Positions 43,174-52,956 of a stretch of 64,000 nt of DNA are shown piece by piece. The stretch's first letter is position 1. Each line of letters opens with the position of its first letter. Source of the DNA: Devosia lacusdianchii. GTDB lineage: Bacteria > Pseudomonadota > Alphaproteobacteria > Rhizobiales > Devosiaceae. Under the pieces are notes generated by a model that saw only the letters and a list, made by a program, of their open reading frames with translations, searched no databases and was not told where the DNA came from. A program made the position numbers and the translations under genes. The stretch spans positions 3,286,001 through 3,350,000 of the forward strand of contig NZ_CP092483.1 of the NCBI RefSeq assembly GCF_022429625.1, read 5' to 3'.

Positions 43174-43252
43174 AGCGACCCTCCCAGGTCTATGCGTCTC
43201 GCGTTAGGGCGAGATGTCCTGAGGCGGGAGATACGCCCGGGAGGGTAGCGCC
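43174..43252 (-). ncRNA. serC leader RNA motif
   Basis: On the minus strand, a long stem pairs ACCCTCCC (complement of 43239-43246) with GGGAGGGT (complement of 43178-43185), which is the serC ribosome site. Inside is a second perfect hairpin TCTCGC/GCGAGA (43197-43214). The location, operon and ribosome-site pairing fit the 'serC' motif described upstream of alphaproteobacterial serC-serA operons. I could not check it against the published model. Confidence 0.7.
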
Positions 43253-43372
43253 GTCAATCCGTCTTTTGCATGGGGTGCGACGATGTCGGCGCAACGCGTG
43301 TCCATAGGCAACGAAGCCGACCTGGATGCGTTACCCACAGGCGCAATCCGCGCAGTTTGGAGAATGCCCGAT

Positions 43373-43540
43373 ATGGGAGCGTCCGTCCTCATAAGTATCC
43401 TGATCACCTTTCTGGTGATCGTTCTCGTGCTCTGGCTGGTTCAGCGCCTGCCGATCGAGGCCCGCATCCGACAGATCATCCAGATCGTCGTGATCATCAT
43501 CGGCATCATTTCACTGCTGAAATACCTCGCGGTCTTCTAG
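43373..43540 (+). CDS. Small two-helix membrane protein, Thivi_2564-like
   Basis: 55 residues from ATG 43373, preceded by GGAGA at the right distance; ATG 43364 is too close to that site. Two hydrophobic segments (ASVLISILITFLVIVLVLWL and IIQIVVIIIGIISLLKYLAV) flank a short basic loop QRLPIEARIRQ. Length and pattern match the Thivi_2564 family of tiny membrane proteins of unknown function. It overlaps the convergent epimerase gene by four bases. Confidence 0.7.
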   Translation: MGASVLISILITFLVIVLVLWLVQRLPIEARIRQIIQIVVIIIGIISLLKYLAVF

Positions 43541-44511
43541 CCGCCGAGTTCATCCTCGACATAGATACGGATGATGTCGTCGAAGCTGCCGTCTCCCTTG
43601 AAACCGAGGGCGATGGCGCGCTTGGCATCGAATGCCTGCGGCCAGCCCGCGACCATGCTCGCGATGGCCTCGTTCCGCTCGCGCCGGATGAGTGCCGTTG
43701 CTTTGGCCCCGGCGGCGCGCTCCAACGCGGCAATCTCGTCGCCCACAGTGGCGGCCAGACCAGGCATGCTGAGACTACGCTGATTGCCGAGCAGGACCGT
43801 GTCCATGGCCGCTGCATGCAGCAGAAAACCCACCGCTGCGCGCGGGCTGGCAAACCAGTGCCGTACGGTATCATCGACCGGCAGAACAGCCTCGAGCCCA
43901 GCCAGCGGCTCCCGGATGATCCCAGAGAAAAACCCTGACGCCGCCTTGTTGGGCTTGCCCGGACGAACCACGATAGTGGGCAGGCGGATACCGATGCCGT
44001 CGAGAAAGCCACGACGGGAATAGTCGGCCAGCAACAGCTCACCTATCGCCTTTTGTGTGCCATAGCTGGTGAGCGGCGTACGCTCATGGGTATCCCCGAT
44101 CACCTCTGGCAATGGCTCACCGAACACGGCGATCGACGATGTGAAGACGACACGCGGCCTGTAGGCCGCCGATACGCCGGCCAGGCGTATCGCCTCGAAC
44201 AGATAGCGCGTGCCGTCGAGATTGATGCGGTAGCCTTTCTCGAAATCGGCCTCCGCCTCCCCGGAAACGATCGCGGCAAGATGAAAGATCAGGTCGGGGC
44301 GATCGGCCAGGAGGCTGGTGGCGACACCATCGGTCGAAAGATCGGCCGCAACCGTGGTCACGGGCACCTGCGCCGCGACGACCTCTGGCTCGATCACATC
44401 GGCAAGCGTCAGCGCCGACACCGCTTGGCCGCCCACCTGCCCTGACTGCAGCAAGGCCGTAACCAGCTTGCGCCCGACCATGCCGGCAGCACCGATCACC
44501 AGAATCTTCAT
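43537..44511 (-). CDS. NAD-dependent epimerase/dehydrogenase, DenD-like
   Basis: 324 residues from ATG 44511 (MKILVIGAAGMVGRKLVTAL), which carries the Rossmann glycine motif GAAGMVG. The extended-SDR catalytic Tyr/Lys are in TSYGTQKAIGELL, and LIFHLAAIVSGEAEADFEKG matches D-erythronate dehydrogenases (DenD). These oxidise D-erythronate in four-carbon acid use. No other den genes are visible nearby, so the substrate is tentative. Confidence 0.8.
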   Translation of the reverse strand: MKILVIGAAGMVGRKLVTALLQSGQVGGQAVSALTLADVIEPEVVAAQVPVTTVAADLSTDGVATSLLADRPDLIFHLAAIVSGEAEADFEKGYRINLDGTRYLFEAIRLAGVSAAYRPRVVFTSSIAVFGEPLPEVIGDTHERTPLTSYGTQKAIGELLLADYSRRGFLDGIGIRLPTIVVRPGKPNKAASGFFSGIIREPLAGLEAVLPVDDTVRHWFASPRAAVGFLLHAAAMDTVLLGNQRSLSMPGLAATVGDEIAALERAAGAKATALIRRERNEAIASMVAGWPQAFDAKRAIALGFKGDGSFDDIIRIYVEDELGG

Positions 44512-44651
44512 CGCCGCTCTCCTCTTGCCCTGGCGAACAAGAGCATTGGCGTAGCGGACGAGTCCAGCAGCCGGCACAAAGAAAATCGGCGCCCTTCTGG
44601 ACGCCGATCTTTTTGACAATGTCGCAGGCCGCGTGGCCGGCTGCCTGATAC

Positions 44652-45407
44652 TTAGTTGAAGCGGTAGCGGAGGGTGCCGCGTACTTCATGCAGCCAGTTA
44701 TTCTGGGCCCAGACGGTATTCGGAGCTGCTGCGCCGTTGTTGAGTTCAGCGATGTAGACACCGCGATAACCCACATCGGCGACAACCGAACCGAAGTCGT
44801 AGCCGACGCCGACCATACCGGCCGCTGCGAGGCTGGTGTTGCTGCCCGACGGAACAACAACGCCAGCCGGAGCGGTGATCTCGGAGTGATTGAAGGCCAC
44901 GCCAGCACCGGCACCGACATAACCGAAGGCGCCGCCAGCAGCGCCGTAGCCGTAGTCGCCGCCAAACGAGAAGTCGTAGTAGACGTTAGCCAGCGCGATG
45001 GTCGAGCGCAGCTTGACGGTGTAGTCGCCCTGGCGGAATCCGTATTCGGGACCCTTGGTGACCTTGAGGCCTTCATTGCCGACATAGTCGATAGTGGCGT
45101 CGAAGCGCAGGCCTGTGCCAGTTTCGTAGCCGAAGCCGGCGCCGACGCTGTAGCCGTAGCCCATGGCCACGAACGGGAAGGTGGTAACGACTGCCGGTCC
45201 GCAGACCACGCACTCATAGGCGTAAGCTTCCTTGGACCAGAGCCAGTTCCCCGCCGCGCTGCCGCGCAGGTAGAACGAGCCCTGTACACCGTAGTCGACG
45301 TCGGGGATTTCGATGATCGGGGGATATTCGGGAAAGTCGGCGGCGAGTGCCGGGCCGGCGATGACAGCGGCTCCTGCCACCATGATCGCAGCGATGAGCT
45401 TGCGCAT
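44652..45407 (-). CDS. Outer-membrane beta-barrel protein
   Basis: 251 residues with a signal peptide (LIAAIMVAGAAVIAGPALA, cut before ADFPE). The mature part has many Gly/aromatic beta strands (GYGYSVGAGFGYETGTGLRF, then GGAFGYVGAGAGVAFNHSE) and ends in the barrel signal YRFN with a terminal aromatic-x pattern. It resembles the porin-like/Omp25-type barrels of Hyphomicrobiales. An exact CtrA consensus box lies 62 bases upstream. Confidence 0.85.
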   Translation of the reverse strand: MRKLIAAIMVAGAAVIAGPALAADFPEYPPIIEIPDVDYGVQGSFYLRGSAAGNWLWSKEAYAYECVVCGPAVVTTFPFVAMGYGYSVGAGFGYETGTGLRFDATIDYVGNEGLKVTKGPEYGFRQGDYTVKLRSTIALANVYYDFSFGGDYGYGAAGGAFGYVGAGAGVAFNHSEITAPAGVVVPSGSNTSLAAAGMVGVGYDFGSVVADVGYRGVYIAELNNGAAAPNTVWAQNNWLHEVRGTLRYRFN

Positions 45408-45468
45408 GAAAAACGTCCTTTGGTTGCCACGACACCAGTCGATTGCGAACCAATATCGGACAATTTCC

Positions 45469-45485
45469 TTAAAGCTCACTTAACC
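45469..45485. promoter_or_regulatory. CtrA-binding box, exact consensus, upstream of the beta-barrel gene
   Basis: TTAA-AGCTCAC-TTAACC matches TTAA-N7-TTAAC without mismatch, with a further CTTAACC ten bases on. By base composition I would expect an exact match about 0.1 times in this window, so chance is unlikely but not excluded. Confidence 0.7.
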
Positions 45486-45563
45486 TAAACACTTAACCCT
45501 AACAGCAGCCTAAGGGCGTTACTTGTGGTCAATACTAAGACCACAAGCAGATGCCTCAGATGA

Positions 45564-46907
45564 TCAGGCGATGTCGCGGATCGCGGCTTCGATCTGGCCG
45601 ACTACGGTGGACACCAGCGTCGCGTCGTCAGCCTCGCCCATAACGCGGATGACCGGCTCTGTGCCCGAGGCGCGGACGACAAGGCGCCCGCTCTGCCCCA
45701 GCATGGCCTGCCCGTCGGCAATGGCAGCCATGACCAACTTGTGCTCCAGCGGCTTGCCGGATTTGAACTTCACGCTACGCAACAGTTGCGGCACCTTGGT
45801 AAAGCGCGCGCAGATTTCGGATATCGGCCTCTCCTGCTGCTTGAGCACCGCCAGCAATTGCAGCGCCGCCACCAGACCATCACCTGTCGTGGTGAAATCA
45901 GAGAGGATGATATGGCCCGACTGCTCGCCGCCTACGTTGAAACCCTTGGAGCGCATGGCTTCGAGCACGTAGCGGTCGCCGACCTGGGTTCGTTCCAGCG
46001 TCAGGCCGAGCGAACCGAGATACCGCTCGAGACCGAGATTGGACATGACGGTGGCGACGATCCCGCCTCCGACGAGCATTTCGCGCTCCAGCCAGCTCTG
46101 GGCGATAACGGCCATGAACTGGTCGCCGTCGACCACATTGCCCTTCTCATCGACGATGATCACGCGGTCGGCGTCACCATCGAGCGCAATACCGATATCG
46201 GCGCGCATCTCCCGCACCTTGGCAGCAACAGCTTCAGGGGCGGTGGAACCCACCTTGTGGTTGATGTTAAAGCCGTCAGGCTCAACACCAATGGTCACCA
46301 CTTCCGCGCCCAGTTCCCACAGGGCAATCGGGGCAACCTTGTAGGCGGCGCCATTGGCGCAATCGAGCACCACGCGCAGGCCCGACAGGTCAACATTCCG
46401 CGGCAGCGTGCGCTTGGCATACTCGATGTATCGCGTACGGGCTTCCTCATCGCGGTGGGCACGGCCGATGTCACGGCCATGGGCCAGCGAGCCGGACATG
46501 TCGCTGTCGATGAGGCCCTCGATTTCGAGCTCCAGCTCATCGCTAAGCTTGTAGCCATCGGGACGGAACAGCTTGATGCCGTTATCGTCGAAGGGATTAT
46601 GCGAGGCGGAAATCATGACGCCGAGATCGGCCCGCAGTGACCGCGTCAGCATGGCCACGGCCGGTGTCGGCATCGGGCCCAGAAGGTAAACATCCATTCC
46701 GACAGCGGTGAAACCCGCGGTCAGCGCCTGCTCGATCATATAGCCGGAGCGTCGCGTATCCTTGCCGATGACCACCCGATTGCGGTGGTCGCCGCGCACG
46801 AATTTCTGGCCGGCCGCCATGCCGACCTTGAGCGCCAGCTCCGGGGTCAGCTTGTCGCCATTGGCGAGTCCACGGATGCCGTCGGTGCCAAAATACTTCC
46901 TGGCCAT
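45564..46907 (-). CDS. glmM: Phosphoglucosamine mutase
   Basis: 447 residues from ATG 46907 ([13 protein letters not shown]). The phosphoserine is Ser 102 in [19 protein letters not shown]. The metal-binding DGDADR and the substrate loop GGEQSGHI are present, and the tail has [12 protein letters not shown]. GlmM converts glucosamine-6-phosphate to glucosamine-1-phosphate for UDP-GlcNAc, needed for peptidoglycan and lipid A. It follows ftsH after a terminator hairpin, so it can have its own promoter. Confidence 0.97.
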   Translation of the reverse strand: MARKYFGTDGIRGLANGDKLTPELALKVGMAAGQKFVRGDHRNRVVIGKDTRRSGYMIEQALTAGFTAVGMDVYLLGPMPTPAVAMLTRSLRADLGVMISASHNPFDDNGIKLFRPDGYKLSDELELEIEGLIDSDMSGSLAHGRDIGRAHRDEEARTRYIEYAKRTLPRNVDLSGLRVVLDCANGAAYKVAPIALWELGAEVVTIGVEPDGFNINHKVGSTAPEAVAAKVREMRADIGIALDGDADRVIIVDEKGNVVDGDQFMAVIAQSWLEREMLVGGGIVATVMSNLGLERYLGSLGLTLERTQVGDRYVLEAMRSKGFNVGGEQSGHIILSDFTTTGDGLVAALQLLAVLKQQERPISEICARFTKVPQLLRSVKFKSGKPLEHKLVMAAIADGQAMLGQSGRLVVRASGTEPVIRVMGEADDATLVSTVVGQIEAAIRDIA

Positions 46908-46985
46908 GTTGTGTCCCTCAACGTCCCCGCAGGGTGGTCGCTTTTGATAATACCACTTTCGGGCGGAATAGCGGAAATTGCCGCA

Positions 46986-47013
46986 AAGAAAAAGGGCCAC
47001 CGCAGTGGCCCTT
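46986..47013 (-). terminator. Rho-independent terminator after ftsH
   Basis: Minus strand: AAGGGCCAC/GTGGCCCTT with a TGCG loop, followed by a T-rich run (TTTCTTT), 12 bases after the ftsH stop. Confidence 0.88.
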
Positions 47014-47025
47014 CGATTGTTGTGC

Positions 47026-48954
<1,929 letters not shown>

Positions 48955-49150
48955 CAATCCTGTCCCGGAGAGTCCGGCAGAAAGAGCTGCCGGTGCGTGT
49001 GCCGAATGTATGTCCGGCATTGGGGCGTTACAAGGGCAAGACCTGCGGCCCTTTGGGCGCTCCGTAAAGGCACAATGTCGCGATTGGGTTAATACGCTGT
49101 GGGATTCAGAAGGTTCCATAGGACATGCGCAAGCACCGCCTGTGACGCGG

Positions 49151-49550
49151 GTGTCATGAAGTCGCATGCCAAAGGTGGCAGCGAGAGCGGGCCCCGAGGC
49201 GGTGGCCGCCTCTGAGTTTTGTTTAGTGAGACGGAAACCGCCTCGGGGCGCCGGTTTTGGAACGATACTCGGGGATCGCGGTGTGGGGACGCTCGCCCCA
49301 GCCGGCCAGTATCTGAACCTGCACGGCAGCGAAGCCGGCACGGCGCCCTCCGCCACTGTTCGCCTGCAGGCCGCTCATGCGGAGGGATGGGGAGAGTATG
49401 CGGGAGGTTTTTAGGGCGGGGATAAGGGGGATAAGTCGAACCCACCGGTTGTCTTACAAACTCAGTCGTCACCCTCGGGCTTGACCCGAGGGCGTTACAC
49501 CGTCGGTGCCGCAGTAAGTGAAGAGCCCTCGGGTCAAGCCCGAGGGTGAC
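49151..49550 (+). repeat. Mosaic intergenic element, copy 2
   Basis: Same block order as copy 1 at 27932-28351 but on the plus strand: TGTCATGAA and GCATGCCAAAGGTGGCAGCG at the left, CCCCGAGGCGG hairpins, the shared CTCGGGGATCGCGG and GACGCTCGCC stretches, then the paired REP at 49468-49550. The REP arms are complete here (GTCACCCTCGGGCTTGAC and its complement). Confidence 0.75.
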
Positions 49551-49593
49551 GCGCGGCGGGTGTGGGCGCCGACGGTTCCGCCTTCACCGATGC

Positions 49594-49620
49594 GATCCGG
49601 CCTTCGCCGGGATGACATCG
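49594..49620. repeat. Single REP arm, CCGGCCTTCGCCGG type
   Basis: A GATCCGGCCTTCGCCGGGAT arm ending in GACATCG, of the same family as 2690-2716. Confidence 0.7.
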
Positions 49621-49662
49621 TGTGGGAGTTGCTGGCGGAGTGCGCCGCAGCCACGCGCACCC

Positions 49663-50937
49663 TCAGTCGATCAGCAATTGCACCTTGATGCGCTCATCGA
49701 ACGACCACCCACCCAGCGACAACACCCCGCCCTGGGCGTCCCGCACGATCGGCGCCGTGCGGATGGCCTCGGCGGGGGCGGTGACCTTGAAGCCGAGAAA
49801 CTCTTCCAGACGATGGCGTGGCAGATAATCGGCCACGCTGGCCGTCAGACCAGCCTCGTCCGAACCATTGATGATGCGGAAACGCTCGTCCCATACCAGT
49901 TCGCCATGCGGCAGCAGCGCCGCATCGGGCGGCACCGAGCGGCCTGGTTCGCGTGCCACCGCGATGGCGCCATCCTTAAGACGGATGACGCAGCCCAGCA
50001 CGGTGGTTGACCGGGGCAGCACGTCCTCGGCGATGGCTTGGCGCAACCGCTCGACCTGGCCGAGCGCACGCGGCTTTTGTCGTCCACCGACAATCTTGAG
50101 GACGCGGCCCAAAACCCGGGTCGAAATGGCCGGGCTCAACCCGATAAACGGCGATAGCTCGATGCGCGCCGCGCCGAACCCGTCAAGGCGCACGATTTCG
50201 CTGAAACAGCCATCGGCCATTTGCGCAATGGCGGCATCGGCCTCACCCATGCGCTCGGCAAAGCCGGCAATCATCCCCGCGTCGAGCCCCAGGGCAGCGA
50301 GCTGCGGCAGAGTCTGCCGCCAGCGCACCCGCTCATAATGGCTATCCGTGTTTGAGGGATCCGCGGCCGGGGTCAGTCCGGCGGCAACGACGATCTCGGC
50401 CAGGGCCGCCGGGTCGACCCCGAGCAAGGGCCGGTGCACGCGCACGCCTTCGACCTCGGCCATACCAGCCATGCCGCGCAGGCCCTCGATGCCGCTGCCA
50501 TGGGCCATGCGCATCAGCACGGTTTCGGCCTGGTCGTTACGATGATGCGCGGTGAGCAACACGCTGACACCATCAGCCGCCATTGCTGTGCCGATAAGTC
50601 CATAACGGGCCGCGCGCGCCGCTTCCTGGACGCCGGTAGCGGGCTTGCCGCCGTCCCAGCGCAGTCCGGTTGCGGCAACACCCAGCGACTTGGCCACACC
50701 AAGCACCATGGCGACCTCGCCGGCTGCTTCAGGCCGCAAACCGTGATCGACCGAATAGACGTGAAGCCGCGGCGCGGCCGGCAGGTCTGCAGCCCAGCGT
50801 TGCGCAAGCAGCAGCAGCGCCAGGCTGTCGGCGCCGCCCGAAACGGCAAGGCCGATGGCTGGCTCGTTGGCAACAGCGGCAAACAGCGCGGCCAGATCGG
50901 CCGCGCTATCGAGGTTGGGGCTTAGGCGGGCGGGCAT
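49663..50937 (-). CDS. tilS: tRNA(Ile)-lysidine synthase
   Basis: 424 residues from ATG 50937, overlapping the cpoB end by 16 bases. The N-type ATP pyrophosphatase loop SGGADSLAL lies at about residue 32, followed by DHGLRPEA and TAHHRNDQAETVLMRM. A C-terminal domain ends in KVQLLID. TilS modifies cytidine 34 of the isoleucine CAU-anticodon tRNA to lysidine, an essential step. The cpoB-tilS-ftsH order is standard in alphaproteobacteria. Confidence 0.95.
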   Translation of the reverse strand: MPARLSPNLDSAADLAALFAAVANEPAIGLAVSGGADSLALLLLAQRWAADLPAAPRLHVYSVDHGLRPEAAGEVAMVLGVAKSLGVAATGLRWDGGKPATGVQEAARAARYGLIGTAMAADGVSVLLTAHHRNDQAETVLMRMAHGSGIEGLRGMAGMAEVEGVRVHRPLLGVDPAALAEIVVAAGLTPAADPSNTDSHYERVRWRQTLPQLAALGLDAGMIAGFAERMGEADAAIAQMADGCFSEIVRLDGFGAARIELSPFIGLSPAISTRVLGRVLKIVGGRQKPRALGQVERLRQAIAEDVLPRSTTVLGCVIRLKDGAIAVAREPGRSVPPDAALLPHGELVWDERFRIINGSDEAGLTASVADYLPRHRLEEFLGFKVTAPAEAIRTAPIVRDAQGGVLSLGGWSFDERIKVQLLID

Positions 50938-51968
50938 TCGGCCCTGGTCTTTTCCTCGCCGAGGCGGGTCATGAAGGCCGGCTCGAGCGTGGTGTAGCGC
51001 TTGTCGATCTCGGCGAAGGTGCGGCAAGCCGTCTCGCGCTCACCGGCGCCTGACAGCGAAATGCCCAGCTTGAGCAGCAGATCGGGTGCTCGAGGGCTAT
51101 CCGGCGATTTCTGGAAAGCGGCGAGCAGCACCTCGGCGGCTTCATCATAGGCGGCACGCCGAATAAGCGTATCGCCCAGGAAGTTGGCCGCGTCCGCCGC
51201 CTGCGCATTATCGGGATAGAGCGCCAGAAACTGGGTGAACTGGTCTTCCGCGAACGGATAGTCACCCTCGGTCATGGCCCTGTAGCCCGCAGCGAACTGG
51301 GCGTCAGCGTCAGCGTCGCCGGTATTGCCGGCAGCCGGATCATAGCTCAGGTCGATCGGCTGACCCGTCGCCAGGTCAACACCGCCCTGGGCGCCGGTGC
51401 CGACCAGCGGATCGGACGAATCGCCCAGATCGTCCATCGGCGCCGCACTGCCATCGGTAAAGGTCGGGTCGAACTCCACCTCGCCCGGCAAGGGCTGAAC
51501 GCCCTGCTCGGGGATGTCGGTCATGGGTACTGCATTAGGGTCGGCCGGAGCCGTACCGGGGGTCTGCGGCAACGCCTCAGGCTGCGTCGCGCCGCCTGGT
51601 TGGGTTGCCGCCTCAGTTTTTCCCCCAGCACCGCCTTCCAGCGCCTGGAAGCGGAACTCGTTGTCTTCCTGCATGCGGTTGACGATTTCCTGCATCTGCG
51701 TGAGCTGGAATGTCAGTCCTTCGACCTGGCCATTGACCGAGCGAAGCTGCTCTTCGAGCTGCTGGATCCGCACCATGAGCTGGGCCGCATCCTGGGCCTG
51801 CGCGACATGCAGACGATCGGGCGTCTCATCGCTCATGACCACGCCGACATTGGCGGGCGGCGTGTTGAACACAGCGGCGCTCACCAGCGCCGGGGTGGAA
51901 ACCCCAATCACCAGCGCCGTGGCGATGGCCACCGGCATGCGGGTCTTGGTTGAGAACTTGGTCGTCAA
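50922..51968 (-). CDS. cpoB: Tol-Pal system protein CpoB (YbgF)
   Basis: 348 residues from a TTG at 51968, chosen because GGAGG lies seven bases upstream and a signal peptide follows (MPVAIATALVIGVSTPALVSA). Upstream ATG codons lack a ribosome site. Residues about 60-100 are a trimerising coiled coil (MVRIQQLEEQLRSVNGQVEG), then a Pro/Thr-rich linker and C-terminal TPR repeats (YRAMTEGDYPFAEDQFTQFL). CpoB works in the periplasm with Tol-Pal and cell-wall synthesis during division. Confidence 0.9.
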   Translation of the reverse strand: MTTKFSTKTRMPVAIATALVIGVSTPALVSAAVFNTPPANVGVVMSDETPDRLHVAQAQDAAQLMVRIQQLEEQLRSVNGQVEGLTFQLTQMQEIVNRMQEDNEFRFQALEGGAGGKTEAATQPGGATQPEALPQTPGTAPADPNAVPMTDIPEQGVQPLPGEVEFDPTFTDGSAAPMDDLGDSSDPLVGTGAQGGVDLATGQPIDLSYDPAAGNTGDADADAQFAAGYRAMTEGDYPFAEDQFTQFLALYPDNAQAADAANFLGDTLIRRAAYDEAAEVLLAAFQKSPDSPRAPDLLLKLGISLSGAGERETACRTFAEIDKRYTTLEPAFMTRLGEEKTRAECPPA

Positions 51969-52147
51969 AATTGAGCCTCCAGTCGTCTCGTCTGCGACGA
52001 GCACCATGAACCTTTGGAAGCCAGCGAATAAAGGCCAATTTTGGTCAAAAGAAAGCGCCCGGGCCAATTACGCGGCACCGGGCGCTCTTGCCTCCAGTTT
52101 GCACTGGATCGCTTCGGCCTCGCCTTGCGGCTAAAGCCGGTTTTTTC

Positions 52148-52642
52148 TTACTGGACGACCGTGACCGCGCGGCGGTTCTGGCTCCAGCAGGAGATGTCGT
52201 TACAGATCGCCACCGGACGTTCCTTGCCGAAGGACTGGCTGGTGATGCGGGCATTGTTGACGCCGCGCGATACCAGGTAGTTCACGACCACCGAGGCACG
52301 GCGGGCGCCAAGGGCGATATTGTATTCGCGGGTGCCGCGCTCGTCGGCATGGCCTTCGATCATGATGCGGTAGTTCTGGTACTGGTTCAGCCAGGACGCC
52401 TGCTTGTCGAGGGTGGCCATGGCTTCGGGGGTCAGCGAGCTTGAGTCGGTGGTGAAGAACACGCGATCGCCAACCGAGACGAGGAATTCCTGCTGGCTAC
52501 CCGGCGCGCCGCCGCCCGGTCCCAGATTGCCCACGCCGGTCGGCATGGTGTTGGGCGTCCGCGAACAGGCCGCTACGACCACGACGAAAAGCAGCATCGC
52601 AGCAGCGCGCAATGCGGTGTTGAAGGGTGCGGTAATGACCAC
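52148..52642 (-). CDS. pal: Peptidoglycan-associated lipoprotein Pal
   Basis: 164 residues. A lipoprotein signal ends at the lipobox VAAC, placing lipidated Cys 26 in the outer membrane. The OmpA-like C-terminal domain has RVFFTTDSSSLTPEAMATL and the peptidoglycan-binding IEGHADERGTREYNIALGAR. Pal links the outer membrane to the cell wall and to TolB. It lies between tolB and cpoB, with a REP in the tolB-pal gap. Confidence 0.96.
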   Translation of the reverse strand: MVITAPFNTALRAAAMLLFVVVVAACSRTPNTMPTGVGNLGPGGGAPGSQQEFLVSVGDRVFFTTDSSSLTPEAMATLDKQASWLNQYQNYRIMIEGHADERGTREYNIALGARRASVVVNYLVSRGVNNARITSQSFGKERPVAICNDISCWSQNRRAVTVVQ

Positions 52643-52956
52643 GGGAGGCTCCTAAAGGCATCAATCTTAAGTACGGCATTTACCGCGCTTAATCTTAAGG
52701 CCGGGTTTTCTGTCTTGGTTAATCTTGTGCTATCGCGGCGCGAATGTGGCGGGAATCCTGGCTTTTTCGTGATGGTGTAATTCCGCCACAGCCAGGGTCA
52801 CGATCACGTTAAGGTTAAGTGGGTTCGTGCCGCCATACACCGATCGTCACCCTCGGGCTTGACCCGAGGGCTCTTTACTTACCGCTTGCTCAACAAGTGA
52901 AGTCCCCTCGGGTCAAGCCCGAGGGTGACGATCTATGGATTGTGAAAGGCCAGCGA
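52643..52956. other. tolB-pal gap: pal leader and REP
   Basis: A 314-base gap with no coding sign. Next to pal it has several CTTAAG/TTAATCTTAAG units (52668-52700), none at CtrA spacing; next to tolB it holds the paired REP at 52846-52929. Confidence 0.6.
52846..52929. repeat. REP pair, GTCACCCTCGGGCTTGAC type, complete
   Basis: Two facing arms, each a hairpin (CCCTCGGG/CCCGAGGG), about 35 bases apart. It is the most regular copy in the window, directly after the tolB stop. Confidence 0.88.

Larger units (their letters stand above)
48955..49662. other. Gap between tilS and ftsH: 5' UTR hairpin, mosaic element and REP arm
   Basis: No coding sign over 708 bases. From the ftsH side it holds a perfect CCGGCAG/CTGCCGG hairpin at 48974-48993, 19 bases before the ftsH start, then the mosaic element copy 2 (49151-49550), then a single REP arm (49594-49620). 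A long frame extending ftsH upstream through this DNA exists, but its translation is low-complexity and lacks a start site. Confidence 0.7.

Noticed and set aside
48955..49356. In-frame upstream extension of ftsH by 134 codons
   Set aside because: The family begins at MNGNFRN; the extension runs through the mosaic repeat.
52668..52700. CTTAAG repeats before pal as CtrA sites
   Set aside because: No pair has seven-base spacing.
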